Source of the DNA: Streptomyces hundungensis
Lineage (GTDB): Bacteria > Actinomycetota > Actinomycetes > Streptomycetales > Streptomycetaceae
Assembly (NCBI RefSeq): GCF_003627815.1
Contig: NZ_CP032698.1
Location: 6,944,001-7,008,000 of the forward strand
Direction: 5' to 3'
Length of the DNA stretch: 64,000 nt
Part shown: positions 8,256-19,722 of the stretch, in pieces
Position numbering within the stretch: position 1 is the first letter of the stretch
Layout of the letters: each line of letters opens with the position of its first letter
Program-made: the position numbers and the translations under genes
Notes under the pieces: generated by a model
What the model was told of the DNA's origin: nothing
Database searches by the model: none
The model's input: only the letters and a program-made list of their open reading frames with translations

Positions 8256-9353
8256 ATGTCGAAGCTCGGCACTCTCGGCGCCAGGCTGTACCGCGGTGAG
8301 GTCGGTTACGACTTCGTCGGCAAGCGGAAGATCTGGTACGGCATCTCGATCCTGATCACCATCACGGCCATCGTGGGCCTGGCGGTGCGCGGCCTGACGA
8401 TGGGCATCGAGTTCGAGGGCGGCGCGGCCTTCACCACCCCCAAGACCTCGATGTCCGCCGCGCAGGCGGAGAGCGCGGCCGAAGCGGCCTCCGGTCACGA
8501 CGCGATCGCCCAGAAGCTCGGCGACGGCACGATCCGCATCACCATCGGCGGCATCGACACCGGCAAGTCCGACCAGATCAAGAAGGAGCTCGCGAAGGAC
8601 CTCAAGGTCGACGCGAACACCATCAACGCCGATCTGGTGGGCCCGAGTTGGGGCGAGACGATCGCCAAGAAGGCCTGGACGGGCCTGATCGTCTTCATGA
8701 TCCTCGTGGTGATCTACCTGGCCATCGCCTTCGAGTGGCGGATGGCGCTCGCGGCCCTGGTCGCCCTGATCCACGACCTCACGATCACGGTCGGCATCTA
8801 CGCCCTGGTCGGTTTCGAGGTCACCCCGGGCACCGTGATCGGTCTGCTCACCATCCTCGGTTACTCCCTCTACGACACCGTCGTCGTCTTCGACGGACTC
8901 AAGGAGGGCCAGAAGGGGATCACCAAGCAGACCCGGGTCACCTACAGCGAGATGGCGAACAAGAGCCTCAACGGCACCCTGGTCCGCTCCATCAACACCA
9001 CGGTCGTGGCGCTGCTCCCGGTCGCGGGTCTGCTGTTCATCGGTGGTGGCGTCCTCGGCGCCGGCATGCTGAACGACATCTCGCTCTCGCTGTTCGTCGG
9101 CCTCGCCGCCGGCGCGTACTCCTCGATCTTCATCGCCACTCCGCTGGTCGCCGACCTGAAGGAGACCATGCCGGAGATGAAGGCCCTCAAGAAGCGGGTG
9201 CTCGCCAAGCGCGCGGCGGCCGCCGCCAAGGGCGAGACCGAGGAGCCGCAGGACGACTCCCCGCTCGACGAGGACGACGACCCGCAGACCGCGGGCGCGG
9301 TCGTCGGCCAGCGCCGCCAGCCGAGCCGCAACAACCGGGGGAAGCGCCGATGA
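8256..9353 (+). CDS. secF: Protein translocase subunit SecF
   Basis: SecF is the partner of SecD. The 365-aa protein has six predicted membrane helices, the 'GIEFEGGAAFTTP' N-terminal periplasmic start, and the 'TILGYSLYDTVVVFDGLKEG' signature near residues 195-215. The C-terminal 60 residues are charged and disordered, ending '[12 protein letters not shown]'. 'cgaaggaggcgtg' overlapping the end of secD provides the ribosome-binding site. The stop overlaps the apt start (ATGA), so apt is co-translated. Confidence 0.96.
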   Translation: MSKLGTLGARLYRGEVGYDFVGKRKIWYGISILITITAIVGLAVRGLTMGIEFEGGAAFTTPKTSMSAAQAESAAEAASGHDAIAQKLGDGTIRITIGGIDTGKSDQIKKELAKDLKVDANTINADLVGPSWGETIAKKAWTGLIVFMILVVIYLAIAFEWRMALAALVALIHDLTITVGIYALVGFEVTPGTVIGLLTILGYSLYDTVVVFDGLKEGQKGITKQTRVTYSEMANKSLNGTLVRSINTTVVALLPVAGLLFIGGGVLGAGMLNDISLSLFVGLAAGAYSSIFIATPLVADLKETMPEMKALKKRVLAKRAAAAAKGETEEPQDDSPLDEDDDPQTAGAVVGQRRQPSRNNRGKRR

Positions 9354-9901
9354 CCAGCGTCTCCACCGAGACCGTGGGGCTGTTGCTCAGCCGCATCCGT
9401 GACGTGCCGGACTATCCGAAGCCGGGCGTGCTGTTCAAGGACATCACCCCGCTGCTCGCGGACCCGCGGGCGTTCACGGCCCTCACCGACGCGCTCGCCG
9501 CGCTGTGCGTCCAGCACGGGGCGACGAAGATCGTCGGCCTGGAGGCGCGCGGCTTCATCCTGGCGGCCCCCGTGTCGGTGCGCGCCGGGATCGGCTTCAT
9601 CCCCGTACGCAAGGCGGGCAAGCTCCCCGGAGCCACGCTCAAGCAGGCGTACGAGCTGGAGTACGGCACCGCGGAGATCGAGGTGCACGCCGAGGACCTC
9701 GGCGCGGGCGACCGCGTCCTGGTCATCGACGACGTGCTGGCCACCGGCGGCACCGCCGGGGCCTGCCTCGAACTGATCCGCCGGGCCGGGGCCGAGGTCG
9801 CCGGAGTCGCGGTCCTGATGGAGCTCGGCTTCCTCGGCGGCCGGGAGCGCCTGGAGCCGGCCCTGCGGGGCGCCCCGCTGGACGCCCTGATCACCGTCTG
9901 A
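9350..9901 (+). CDS. apt: Adenine phosphoribosyltransferase
   Basis: Apt salvages adenine to AMP using PRPP. The 183-aa protein shows the family elements '[16 protein letters not shown]' at residues 18-33, '[12 protein letters not shown]', and the PRPP loop '[14 protein letters not shown]' near residues 124-137. ATG 9350 overlaps the secF stop by 4 nt. The secDF-apt-relA order is conserved in actinobacteria as I recall it. A terminator follows at 9921. Confidence 0.95.
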   Translation: MTSVSTETVGLLLSRIRDVPDYPKPGVLFKDITPLLADPRAFTALTDALAALCVQHGATKIVGLEARGFILAAPVSVRAGIGFIPVRKAGKLPGATLKQAYELEYGTAEIEVHAEDLGAGDRVLVIDDVLATGGTAGACLELIRRAGAEVAGVAVLMELGFLGGRERLEPALRGAPLDALITV

Positions 9902-9920
9902 CCGAGCGGTCGCGACAGCA

Positions 9921-9957
9921 CCGAGGCGGGCCCGGAGGAATCCGGTGCCCGCCTCGG
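9921..9957 (+). terminator. Terminator after apt
   Basis: An 11-bp perfect stem ('ccgaggcgggc' and its complement) encloses an inner ccgg/ccgg pair and is followed by 'ggtgtttctcc', a weak T-run. It lies 20 nt after the apt stop and separates secDF-apt from relA. Confidence 0.7.
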
Positions 9958-10095
9958 GTGTTTCTCCTGGCAGAGCGTCACACCGGCCGGGGGAGAGCCG
10001 GGGCGTCCGGCTCGATATCATGGGGACTTCCGGGCCTGCCCGGGGAACCCGGACCCTCCCCCGGACTCCGTCCGGGGGGACCCAGAGGAGCGCTC

Positions 10096-12612
<2,517 letters not shown>

Positions 12613-12654
12613 TGGCCTGCGCCGGGGGCGTCGTTCCCCGGGTGCGGGCCGCGC

Positions 12655-13033
12655 GTGGCCGGTCGCGCAGTTCCTCGCGCCCTTAAGTGCTCGGTGCTGG
12701 CCAGCACCTCAGCCTGTCCGGCGTTTGAGGACGAGCGCCCTTTAGGCGCGATCGGGGTCTGGGGCGGAGCCCCAGGCGCCCCCCGGTTTCGTCTGCGGGC
12801 TGTGCGTGGCTGGGCGCGCAGTTCCCCGCGCCCCTTGCCTGCCCGGTGCGGGGGCATCTTCAGCCTGGCCGGCGATTGAGGACGAGTGCCTTTCGGGCGC
12901 GAACGGGGTCTGGGGCGGAGCCCCAGGCGGCTCCGGTTTCGGCTGCGGGTCGTGGGTGGCTGGGCGCGCAGTTCCTCGCGCCCCTTAAGTGCTCGGTGCT
13001 GGCCAGCACCTCAGCCCGTCCGGCGATTGAGGA
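12655..13033. repeat. Dispersed hairpin-rich repeats, about 2.5 units of 150 bp
   Basis: The element 'cgcgcagttccYcgcgcccY' recurs at about 12664, 12815 and 12965, a period of about 150 bp. Between copies lie 'ggcgWttgaggacgagYgcc' and the palindrome 'ctggggcggagccccag'. The stretch 'gtgctggccagcac' is another palindrome. The same elements occur at 19262-19722 and 40565-40960. No gene is seen; short in-frame translations such as 'GRAVPRAP' repeat only because the DNA repeats. The block lies downstream of relA. Confidence 0.75.
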
Positions 13034-13050
13034 CGAGGGCCCCCGGAACC
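13034..13050. terminator. Left arm of a terminator hairpin split by the insertion sequence
   Basis: The stretch 'cgagggcccccggaacc' is complementary, apart from one bulged G and one A-G mismatch, to 14855-14870 on the far side of the insertion sequence. Rejoining the flanks would restore a hairpin of about 15 pairs with an 8-nt loop, placed between the convergent relA and DUF349 genes. Confidence 0.65.
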
Positions 13051-13054
13051 GTTG

Positions 13055-13081
13055 GGGACGCTGTTGGTTAATTCGGGGGTT
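13055..13081 (+). repeat. Left terminal inverted repeat of the insertion sequence
   Basis: 27 bp, exact reverse complement of 14824-14850. The base before each repeat differs (G on the left, C when the right end is read inward), which fixes the outer boundary. Confidence 0.85.
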
Positions 13082-13087
13082 CGCGTG

Positions 13088-13130
13088 ACGTCGGCCTTCA
13101 AGACCCGGTTGTGGTCTTGAAGGCCGACGT
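13088..13130. terminator. 18-bp perfect hairpin between the IS end and the transposase gene
   Basis: Arms 13088-13105 and 13113-13130 (core 'gtcggccttcaagacc') are perfect complements with a 7-nt loop. It lies inside the element, 7 nt from the left repeat and 15 nt before the transposase start. Hairpins in this position commonly stop outside transcription from driving transposase; that role is inferred. Confidence 0.7.
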
Positions 13131-13145
13131 TGTTGTGTGGGGTGG

Positions 13146-14819
13146 ATGTCGATGTCGATGCAGCCGATGGAGTCGGGGGAGATTCCGGCGGAAACGGTGC
13201 GGGTGGCGTGGGCCGCGTTCCCGAAGGGGAGTTTGGCGATCCGGGTCCGGGACGAGCTGGGGCCGCTGTTTCGTGACGAGGAGTTCGCGGATCTGTTCCC
13301 TGCGCGGGGGAAGCCCGCCTGGTCACCAGGCCGGTTGGCGCTCGTGCTGGTGTTGCAGTTCGTGGAGGGACTCACCGACCGGCAGGCAGCGGAGGCGGTG
13401 AGGGCGCGGATCGACTTCAAGTACGCGCTCGCGCTGGAACTGAGCGATCCTGGGTTCGACTTCTCGGTACTGTCGGAGTTCCGGGACCGCCTGGTGAAAG
13501 CGGAGGCCGGGCGGCGGGTACTGGATAGCATCCTGGCCGCGGCCGGGGAAAGCGGGCTGCTGAAGACCGCCGGCCGGGCACGGACCGACTCCACCCATGT
13601 GCAGTCCGCGGCCCGTCAGCTGTGCTGGCTGGAGCAGGTCGCCGAGACCCTGCGGGCGGCGCTCAACGAGATTGCCCAGGCCGCCCCCGACTGGCTGCTG
13701 ACCGTGGCGGAACCGGACTGGTTCAAGCACTACGCCACCAGGGCCGAGGACTCCCGTTTCCCCAAGTCCCGCGCCAAACGAGACGAGCTGGGCCTGCGAA
13801 TCGGGCGGGACGGGACACGACTGCTCGAAGCCGTCTTCTCACCCGGGGCACCCGGAGAGCCGCGCGCGCTGGAGCAGGTGGAAACCCTGCGCCAGGTCTG
13901 GGTCCAGCACTTCCAGCAGGTGGAGGGCGAGGTGAGGCGGCGGGACCCAAAAGACCGGCCGCCGGGCGCGACACGCCTGGTCACGCCCTATGACACCGAA
14001 GCACGCGGCAGCGTCAAACGCGACACCATGTGGGACGGATACAAGGTCCACCTCACCGAGACCTGCGAGCCGGACATCCCGAACCTGATCACGAACGTGG
14101 CCACCACCGTGGCGACGGTTCCCGACATCTCGATGACCGATATCGTGCACGCCCAGTTCGCCCAGGACGGGCGCCTGCCCGGCGAGCATCTGGTCGACGC
14201 CGGATACGTCGACGCACATCTGCTCGTGCAGGCCCGCCGCGAGTACGGCATCACGCTCACCGGGCCGGTCGCTGGCGTCGTCAGCCACCAGACCACCGCG
14301 AACAGCGGCTTCACCGGCGACGACTTCACCATCGACTGGGACCACGAGCAGGTCACCTGCCCCGGCGGGGAGACCACCACCCGCTGGAATCCCGACCGCT
14401 CGCCCGAAGGCACCCCCGTGATCCGGGTCCGTTTCAACGGCGGCCAGTGCCGTCCCTGCCCGGTCCGTGAGCAGTGCACCACCTCCAGCGCCGGCCGCCG
14501 CCTGACCCTGCGGCCCCGCGAAGAACACCAAGCGCTCCGCCAGGCCCGCGCCGAGCAGGACACCGACACCTGGAAGGACCGCTACAAGACCCGCGCCGGA
14601 GTCGAGGGCACCATCTCCCAGGCCGTCCAGCGCTGCGGCCTGCGCAGATCCCGCTACCGCGGCCTCGCGAAAACCAGCCTCCAGCACCAGCTCACCGGCG
14701 CCGCGATCAACCTCGCCCGCATCGACGCCCACCTCACCGACACACCCCGGGCCCGCACCCGCACCAGCTACTTCGCAGCACTTCGCCCCGCCGAGCTCAT
14801 GCTCGGCGGGGCGAAGTAG
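13146..14819 (+). CDS. IS1182-family transposase
   Basis: A 557-aa DDE transposase. The N-terminal DUF772-like region ('GKPAWSPGRLALVLVLQFVEGLTDRQAAEAVR') is followed by the first Asp in 'RTDSTHVQSAAR', the second in 'VDAGYVDAHLL', a cysteine cluster ('CRPCPVREQC'), and the Glu in 'RAGVEGTISQAVQRCGLRRSRYRG'. The frame is intact, so the enzyme may be active. The start is uncertain: ATGs at 13146, 13152 and 13158 follow one another, and a GTG lies at 13137. The gene fills the element. Confidence 0.88.
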   Translation: MSMSMQPMESGEIPAETVRVAWAAFPKGSLAIRVRDELGPLFRDEEFADLFPARGKPAWSPGRLALVLVLQFVEGLTDRQAAEAVRARIDFKYALALELSDPGFDFSVLSEFRDRLVKAEAGRRVLDSILAAAGESGLLKTAGRARTDSTHVQSAARQLCWLEQVAETLRAALNEIAQAAPDWLLTVAEPDWFKHYATRAEDSRFPKSRAKRDELGLRIGRDGTRLLEAVFSPGAPGEPRALEQVETLRQVWVQHFQQVEGEVRRRDPKDRPPGATRLVTPYDTEARGSVKRDTMWDGYKVHLTETCEPDIPNLITNVATTVATVPDISMTDIVHAQFAQDGRLPGEHLVDAGYVDAHLLVQARREYGITLTGPVAGVVSHQTTANSGFTGDDFTIDWDHEQVTCPGGETTTRWNPDRSPEGTPVIRVRFNGGQCRPCPVREQCTTSSAGRRLTLRPREEHQALRQARAEQDTDTWKDRYKTRAGVEGTISQAVQRCGLRRSRYRGLAKTSLQHQLTGAAINLARIDAHLTDTPRARTRTSYFAALRPAELMLGGAK

Positions 14820-14823
14820 GACC

Positions 14824-14850
14824 AACCCCCGAATTAACCAACAGCGTCCC
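14824..14850 (-). repeat. Right terminal inverted repeat of the insertion sequence
   Basis: 27 bp, exact reverse complement of 13055-13081. It begins 4 nt after the transposase stop. Confidence 0.85.
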
Positions 14851-14854
14851 GGAA

Positions 14855-14870
14855 GGTGCCGGGGGCCTCG
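14855..14870 (-). terminator. Right arm of the split terminator of the DUF349 gene
   Basis: 'ggtgccgggggcctcg' pairs with 13034-13050 across the insertion sequence. It lies 20 nt downstream of the DUF349 stop, where a terminator for that minus-strand gene is expected. The insertion leaves the arms about 1.8 kb apart, so the hairpin can no longer form efficiently in the transcript. Confidence 0.6.
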
Positions 14871-14889
14871 CCGTGGGGTGGGGGCGGGG

Positions 14890-16119
14890 TCAGCCGCCGA
14901 ACTCCTCCAGGCCCTTGAGGGCCTGGTCGAGGAGGGCCTGGCGGCCTTCCAGCTCACGCGCCAGCTTGTCCGCCTTGCTGTCATTGCCCGCCGCCCGCGC
15001 CGCGTCGATCTGCCGGTGCAGCTTGTCGACGGCGTCCTGGAGCTGCCCCGTGAGGCCGGCCGCACGGGCCCGCGCCTCCGGGTTCGTACGACGCCACTCG
15101 GTCTCCTCGGCCTCCTGGATCGCCCGCTCCACGGCGTGCATCCGGCCCTCGACCTTGGGGCGGGCGTCCCGCGGTACGTGACCGATGGCCTCCCAGCGCT
15201 CGTTGACCGCGCGGAACGCGGCCCGGGCCGCCTTCAGATCGGTCACCGGGAGGATCTTCTCGGCCTCGACGGCCAGCTCCTCCTTCAGCTTCAGGTTCTC
15301 GGTCTGCTCGGCGTCGCGCTCCGCGAAGACCTCGCTGCGCGCCGCGAAGAAGACGTCCTGGGCGCCGCGGAAGCGGTTCCACAGCTCGTCCTCGGCCTCG
15401 CGCTGGGCGCGGCCCGCCGCCTTCCACTCCGCCATCAGGTCCCGGTAGCGCGCCGCCGTCGTACCCCAGTCCGTGGACCCGGACAGGGCCTCGGCCTCGA
15501 CGACCAGCTTCTCCTTGACCTTGCGGGCGTCCTCGCGCTGCGCGTCGAGCGAGGCGAAGTGCGCCTGGCGGCGCTTGGAGAACGCCGAGCGGGCGTGCGA
15601 GAAGCGGTGCCACAGCTCGTCGTCGGACTTGCGGTCCAGACGCGGCAGCCCCTTCCAGGTGTCCACCAGGGCCCGCAGCCGCTCGCCCGCCGAGCGCCAC
15701 TGCTCGCTCTGCGCCAGCTCCTCGGCCTCGGCGACCAGCGCCTCCTTGGCGTGCTTGGCCTCGTCGGTCTGCTTGGCCTTCTGGACCTTGCGCTCCTCGC
15801 GGCGCGACTCGACGGTCGCGACCAGCTTGTCGAGGCGCCCCCGCAACGCGTCGAGGTCGCCGACCGCGTGGTGCTCGTCCACCTGCGCCCGCAGATGGTC
15901 GATCGCGGCCTGCGCGTCCTTCGCCGACAGGTCGGTGGTCCTCACCCGTCGTTCGAGGAGGCCGATCTCGACGACCAGGCCCTCGTACTTGCGCTCGAAG
16001 TAGGCCAGGGCCTCCTCGGGAGAGCCCGCCTGCCACGATCCGACGACGACTTCGCCCTCGGCTGTCCGCACATACACGGTGCCCGTCTCGTCGACGCGGC
16101 CCCACGGGTCGCTGCTCAC
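14890..16119 (-). CDS. DUF349 domain-containing protein
   Basis: The 409-aa, strongly helical and charged protein contains three DUF349-type repeats ('WKGLPRLDRKSDDELWHRFSHAR', 'WKAAGRAQREAEDELWNRFRGAQ', 'WEAIGHVPRDARPKVEGRMHAVE') and a C-terminal coiled coil. The N-terminus is a small beta-rich piece ('GRVDETGTVYVRTAEGEVVVGSW'). The function of DUF349 proteins is not established. GTG 16119 has 'gtggaggaggcgct' before it; the upstream extension to 16176 lacks a ribosome-binding site. Its terminator has been split by the insertion sequence. Confidence 0.88.
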   Translation of the reverse strand: MSSDPWGRVDETGTVYVRTAEGEVVVGSWQAGSPEEALAYFERKYEGLVVEIGLLERRVRTTDLSAKDAQAAIDHLRAQVDEHHAVGDLDALRGRLDKLVATVESRREERKVQKAKQTDEAKHAKEALVAEAEELAQSEQWRSAGERLRALVDTWKGLPRLDRKSDDELWHRFSHARSAFSKRRQAHFASLDAQREDARKVKEKLVVEAEALSGSTDWGTTAARYRDLMAEWKAAGRAQREAEDELWNRFRGAQDVFFAARSEVFAERDAEQTENLKLKEELAVEAEKILPVTDLKAARAAFRAVNERWEAIGHVPRDARPKVEGRMHAVERAIQEAEETEWRRTNPEARARAAGLTGQLQDAVDKLHRQIDAARAAGNDSKADKLARELEGRQALLDQALKGLEEFGG

Positions 16120-16323
16120 AGCGCCTCCTCCACATGATGCCTGCGCGGGGGGTTCGTCCCCCGGGGCATCGTCCACAGTTTCCCGGCGGGCCTCGCCCGC
16201 CCTCCACAGCGCGGTTCGAACCCGCGCTGCACAACGCCAATCTAGGCGACCGGCCGCCCGGCTGTCCGCACTCAGCGCGGCCGAATTCAGCGCTTCACGT
16301 TCGGTGCCGGGCGCCCGGTGGCG

Positions 16324-17076
16324 TCACTCTTTGGTGACGGCGGCCTTCTGGATGGTGACGGCCTTCTTGGGCGCCCCGTCCGTGGCACCGCCCTCGACGC
16401 CCTCCTTGGCGACGTCCTGCACGGCCTTGAGGCCGGCCGCGTCCATCGTGCCGAACGGCGTGTAGCTGGGCGGCAGCTTGGTGTCCTTGTAGACCAGGAA
16501 GAACTGGCTGCCGCCGGTGTGCGGCTGGCCGGTATTGGCCATCGCGACGGTGCCGGCCCGATAGGTCACCGTGCTGTCCGCGCCCGCCTTGCCGAGGCTG
16601 GTCAGATCCTCGTCCGGGATCGTGTAGCCCGGGCCGCCCGAACCGGTGCCCTTGGGGTCGCCGCACTGGAGCACATAGATGTTCTGCGTGGTCAGCCGGT
16701 GGCACTTGGTGTTGTCGAAGTACTTCTTGTCGGCGAGGTACTTGAACGAGTTCACGGTGTGCGGCGTCTTCGCGGCGTCCATCGTGATCTTGATGTCACC
16801 GGCGTTGGTCTTGAGGGCCATGGCGTACTTGGCCTTCGCGTCCACCGTCATCTTCGGCTCGGACGAGGGGTCGGCGGCGCTGTCCGACTTCTTGCCGTCA
16901 CCCGAGAAGGCGCCCGTCGCGAACGCCACCCCGCCCGCCGCCACGACCACCGCGAGGGTGGCCGCGATGATCGTGTTGCGGCGCCTGGCCTTGCGCCGGG
17001 CTGCCTCCCGGCGCTGCTGCTGCCGCTCGAACTTCTCGCGCGCGAGCTGGCGCCGACGCTGTTCGCTGCTGACCAC
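16324..17076 (-). CDS. Membrane-anchored cyclophilin-type peptidyl-prolyl isomerase
   Basis: The 250-aa protein has an Arg/Gln-rich cytoplasmic head (residues 1-33), one membrane helix ('[19 protein letters not shown]', about 35-53), a short linker and an extracytoplasmic cyclophilin domain from about residue 75. That domain includes 'CHRLTT', '[12 protein letters not shown]', and the '[17 protein letters not shown]' and 'YTPFGTM' active-site strands. It probably assists folding of exported proteins at the membrane. GTG 17076 is preceded by 'acaaggagacgacc'. It is divergent from the MBL-fold gene, with a 152-nt shared upstream region. Confidence 0.92.
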   Translation of the reverse strand: MVSSEQRRRQLAREKFERQQQRREAARRKARRRNTIIAATLAVVVAAGGVAFATGAFSGDGKKSDSAADPSSEPKMTVDAKAKYAMALKTNAGDIKITMDAAKTPHTVNSFKYLADKKYFDNTKCHRLTTQNIYVLQCGDPKGTGSGGPGYTIPDEDLTSLGKAGADSTVTYRAGTVAMANTGQPHTGGSQFFLVYKDTKLPPSYTPFGTMDAAGLKAVQDVAKEGVEGGATDGAPKKAVTIQKAAVTKE

Positions 17077-17228
17077 CGGTCGTCTCCTTGTACGGGCTCG
17101 AGGGGTGCTGGTATGTGCCTGCGAGCTGACTGTGACCCGTACCGTATATGGGTTCGCTGTGACCGGAGCGGCGCCGGTAGGCTCTGAACAGCCGTCATCA
17201 CCCGCTGCGCAAGAAATCGAGGACGATC

Positions 17229-17939
17229 GTGCTGATTGCCGGGTTCCCCGCCGGGGCCTGGGGGACCAACTGCTACTTGGTCGCCCCCGCCGCAGGCGAG
17301 GAATGCGTGATCATCGACCCCGGCCACCAGGCCACCCAGGGCGTCGAGGAAACGCTGAAGAAGCATCGGCTCAAGCCCGTCGCCGTCGTCCTCACCCACG
17401 GCCACATCGACCACTGCGCCTCGGTCGTCCCGGTCTGCGGAGCCCACGACGTACCCGCCTGGGTCCACCCCGAGGACCGCTACATGATGAGCGACCCGGA
17501 GAAGGCCATCGGCCGCGCCTTCGGCGCCCAGCTCATGGGCGACCTGACGGTGGGGGAGCCGGACGACGTCAAGGAGCTGACCGACGGCGCCAAGCTGACG
17601 CTCGCGGGCATGGAGCTCATCGTGTCGCACGCGCCCGGCCATACCAGGGGGTCGGTGACGTTCGGGCTGCCCGAGGCGGAGGACATTCCTCCGATCCTGT
17701 TCTCGGGCGACCTGCTCTTCGCCGGCTCCGTCGGACGCACCGACCTGCCCGGCGGCAGCCACGCCGAGCTCCTCGAGTCGCTGGGCCGTGTGTGCCTGCC
17801 GCTCGACGACTCGACCGTGGTGCTGTCCGGCCACGGCTCCCAGACGACCATCGGCCAGGAGCGCGCCACCAACCCGTATCTGCGGCAGGTGGCCGCCGGC
17901 CAGGGAGAGCACACCGCCTCTCCCCGACGAGGAATGTGA
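17229..17939 (+). CDS. MBL-fold metallo-hydrolase (glyoxalase II-like)
   Basis: The 236-aa protein has the metallo-beta-lactamase metal motif '[10 protein letters not shown]' near residues 57-66, the third His in '[10 protein letters not shown]', the bridging Asp in '[16 protein letters not shown]', and the last His in '[11 protein letters not shown]', typical of glyoxalase II-like hydrolases. The true substrate is unknown. GTG 17229 has a 'gagga' ribosome-binding site. It is only 14 nt from hisS and almost certainly co-transcribed; this pairing is common in actinobacteria as I recall it. A TAGGCT hexamer at 17178 may be the -10. Confidence 0.9.
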   Translation: MLIAGFPAGAWGTNCYLVAPAAGEECVIIDPGHQATQGVEETLKKHRLKPVAVVLTHGHIDHCASVVPVCGAHDVPAWVHPEDRYMMSDPEKAIGRAFGAQLMGDLTVGEPDDVKELTDGAKLTLAGMELIVSHAPGHTRGSVTFGLPEAEDIPPILFSGDLLFAGSVGRTDLPGGSHAELLESLGRVCLPLDDSTVVLSGHGSQTTIGQERATNPYLRQVAAGQGEHTASPRRGM

Positions 17940-17953
17940 CGAGAAGCCTTTCC

Positions 17954-19216
17954 ATGAGTACCTTCCAGGCCCCCAAGGGCACCTACGACCTGATCCCGCC
18001 GGATTCGGCCCGCTTCCTCGCCGTGCGCGAGGCCATCGCGGCGCCGCTGAAGCGGTCGGGTTACGGCTACATCGAGACCCCGGGCTTCGAGAACGTCGAG
18101 CTGTTCGCGCGCGGAGTCGGCGAGTCCACCGACATCGTGACGAAGGAGATGTACGCCTTCGAGACCAAGGGCGGCGACAGGCTCGCGCTGCGCCCCGAGG
18201 GCACCGCCTCCGTGCTGCGCGCGGCCCTCGAGGCCAACCTGCACAAGGCGGGCAACCTCCCCGTCAAGCTCTGGTACTCCGGCTCGTACTACCGCTACGA
18301 GCGCCCCCAGAAGGGCCGTTACCGGCACTTCTCGCAGGTGGGTGCCGAGGCGATCGGCGCGGAGGACCCGGCGCTCGACGCCGAGCTGATCGTCCTGGCG
18401 AACGACGCGTACCGCTCGCTGGGCCTGCGGAACTTCCGCATCCTGCTGAACTCGCTGGGCGACAAGGAGTGCCGGCCGGTCTACCGTGCCGCGCTCCAGG
18501 ACTTCCTGCGCGGGCTCGACCTCGACGAGGACACCCTGCGCCGGGCCGAGATCAACCCGCTGCGGGTGCTCGACGACAAGCGGGAGGCGGTCCAGAAGCA
18601 GCTCGCGGGCGCGCCGCTGCTGCGCGACTACCTGTGCGACGCGTGCAAGGCGTACCACGAGGAGGTCCGGGACCTCCTGACCGCGCAGGGCGTGGCCTTC
18701 GAGGACGACGGGCGGCTCGTGCGCGGCCTGGACTACTACACGCGCACGACGTTCGAGTTCGTCCACGACGGTCTGGGCTCGCAGTCCGCGGTCGGCGGCG
18801 GCGGCCGCTACGACGGCCTCTCCGAGATGATCGGCGGCCCCGCGCTGCCGTCGGTGGGCTGGGCCCTCGGCGTCGACCGTACGGTCCTGGCGCTCGAGGC
18901 CGAAGGCGTCACGCTCGAACTGCCCGCCAGGACCAGCGTGTTCGCGGTTCCGCTCGGCGAGGAGGCGCGGCGCGTGCTCTTCGCCAAGGTGATGGAGCTG
19001 CGCCGGGCCGGCATCGCGGCGGACTTCGGCTTCGGGGCGAAGGGGTTGAAGGGCGCGATGAAGAACGCGAACCGTTCGGGGGCGCGGTTCACGCTGGTCG
19101 CGGGCGAGCGGGATCTTGCGGAGGGGGTGGCTCAGCTCAAGGACATGGAGTCCGGGGAGCAGGTGCCGGTGGGTCTTGACGGGGTTGTGGACGCGGTCCG
19201 CGAACGTCTGGCCTGA
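17954..19216 (+). CDS. hisS: Histidine--tRNA ligase
   Basis: A class II aminoacyl-tRNA synthetase that charges tRNA-His. The 420-aa protein has motif 1 ('[15 protein letters not shown]' region), motif 2 ('[19 protein letters not shown]'), the histidine-A motif ('[15 protein letters not shown]') and motif 3 ('[14 protein letters not shown]...GWALGVDR'), then the C-terminal anticodon-binding domain. The product starts '[12 protein letters not shown]'. It is co-transcribed with the MBL-fold gene and ends at a strong hairpin. Confidence 0.97.
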   Translation: MSTFQAPKGTYDLIPPDSARFLAVREAIAAPLKRSGYGYIETPGFENVELFARGVGESTDIVTKEMYAFETKGGDRLALRPEGTASVLRAALEANLHKAGNLPVKLWYSGSYYRYERPQKGRYRHFSQVGAEAIGAEDPALDAELIVLANDAYRSLGLRNFRILLNSLGDKECRPVYRAALQDFLRGLDLDEDTLRRAEINPLRVLDDKREAVQKQLAGAPLLRDYLCDACKAYHEEVRDLLTAQGVAFEDDGRLVRGLDYYTRTTFEFVHDGLGSQSAVGGGGRYDGLSEMIGGPALPSVGWALGVDRTVLALEAEGVTLELPARTSVFAVPLGEEARRVLFAKVMELRRAGIAADFGFGAKGLKGAMKNANRSGARFTLVAGERDLAEGVAQLKDMESGEQVPVGLDGVVDAVRERLA

Positions 19217-19220
19217 CGGC

Positions 19221-19251
19221 CGGGGCCGCGGGGTCGGCCCCCGCGGCCCCG
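19221..19251 (+). terminator. Terminator after hisS
   Basis: A 13-bp perfect stem based on 'ggggccgcgggg' with a 5-nt loop, starting 5 nt after the hisS stop. It lacks a T-tract. Confidence 0.7.
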
Positions 19252-19261
19252 CCCCCTCGGC

Positions 19262-19722
19262 CGGGCGCGGCCGATGCCTTTTGCGCAGTTCCCCGCGCCC
19301 CTTAACCCGTCTCGATCCTGCGGGCCGTGGTCGCTTCTCGCGCAGTTCCTCGCGCCCCTTAAGTGCTCGGTGCGGGCCAGCGCAGGCATACCCAGCCCGT
19401 CCGGCGTTTGAGGACGAGCGCCTTTCGGGCGCGATCGGGGTCTGGGGCGGAGCCCCAGGGCGCTCCGGTTTCGTCTGCGGGCCGTGCGTGGCTGGGCGCG
19501 CAGTTCCTCGCGCCCCCTAAACGCCCGGTGCGGGCCAGCGCAGGCATACCCAGCCCGTCCGGCGTTTGAGGACGAGCGCCTTTCGGGCGCGGATCGGGGT
19601 CTGGGGCGGAGCCCCAGGCGGCCCCGCCTTCGTCTGCGGGCCGTGCGTGGCTGGTCGCGCAGTTCCCCGCGCCCCTGAAACGCCCGGCGCGGGGGCGGAG
19701 CCCCCGCCGGGGGGCCAGGGCT
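19262..19722. repeat. Dispersed hairpin-rich repeat block between hisS and a convergent response regulator
   Basis: 'cgcagttccYcgcgcccc' occurs at about 19283, 19341, 19499 and 19659. Two full copies of 'agcccgtccggcgtttgaggacgagcg' with the following 'ctggggcggagccccag' palindrome lie at about 19391-19458 and 19552-19618. The two complete units are about 160 bp apart and nearly identical. Nothing gene-like is present between 19252 and 19720. The block lies between two converging genes, as does the block at 12655. Confidence 0.75.

Larger units (their letters stand above)
13055..14850 (+). mobile_element. IS1182-like insertion sequence, 1796 bp
   Basis: Perfect 27-bp terminal inverted repeats lie at 13055-13081 and 14824-14850 (outer part 'gggacgctgttgg', inner part 'ttaattcgggggtt'). 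Inside is one intact transposase gene. No target-site duplication is evident next to the repeats. The element sits in the loop of a terminator hairpin whose arms flank it (13034-13050 and 14855-14870). Intact ends and an intact gene suggest a recent insertion. Confidence 0.85.

Noticed and set aside
12661..13033. Short frames translating to 'GRAVPRAP' and similar, repeated in three gaps
   Set aside because: They arise from the dispersed DNA repeat and appear in the same form at 19262 and 40565 without start signals or codon bias.
13040..14865. A target-site duplication around the insertion sequence
   Set aside because: The bases next to the two 27-bp repeats (gaaccgttg and ggaaggtg) do not form a direct repeat.
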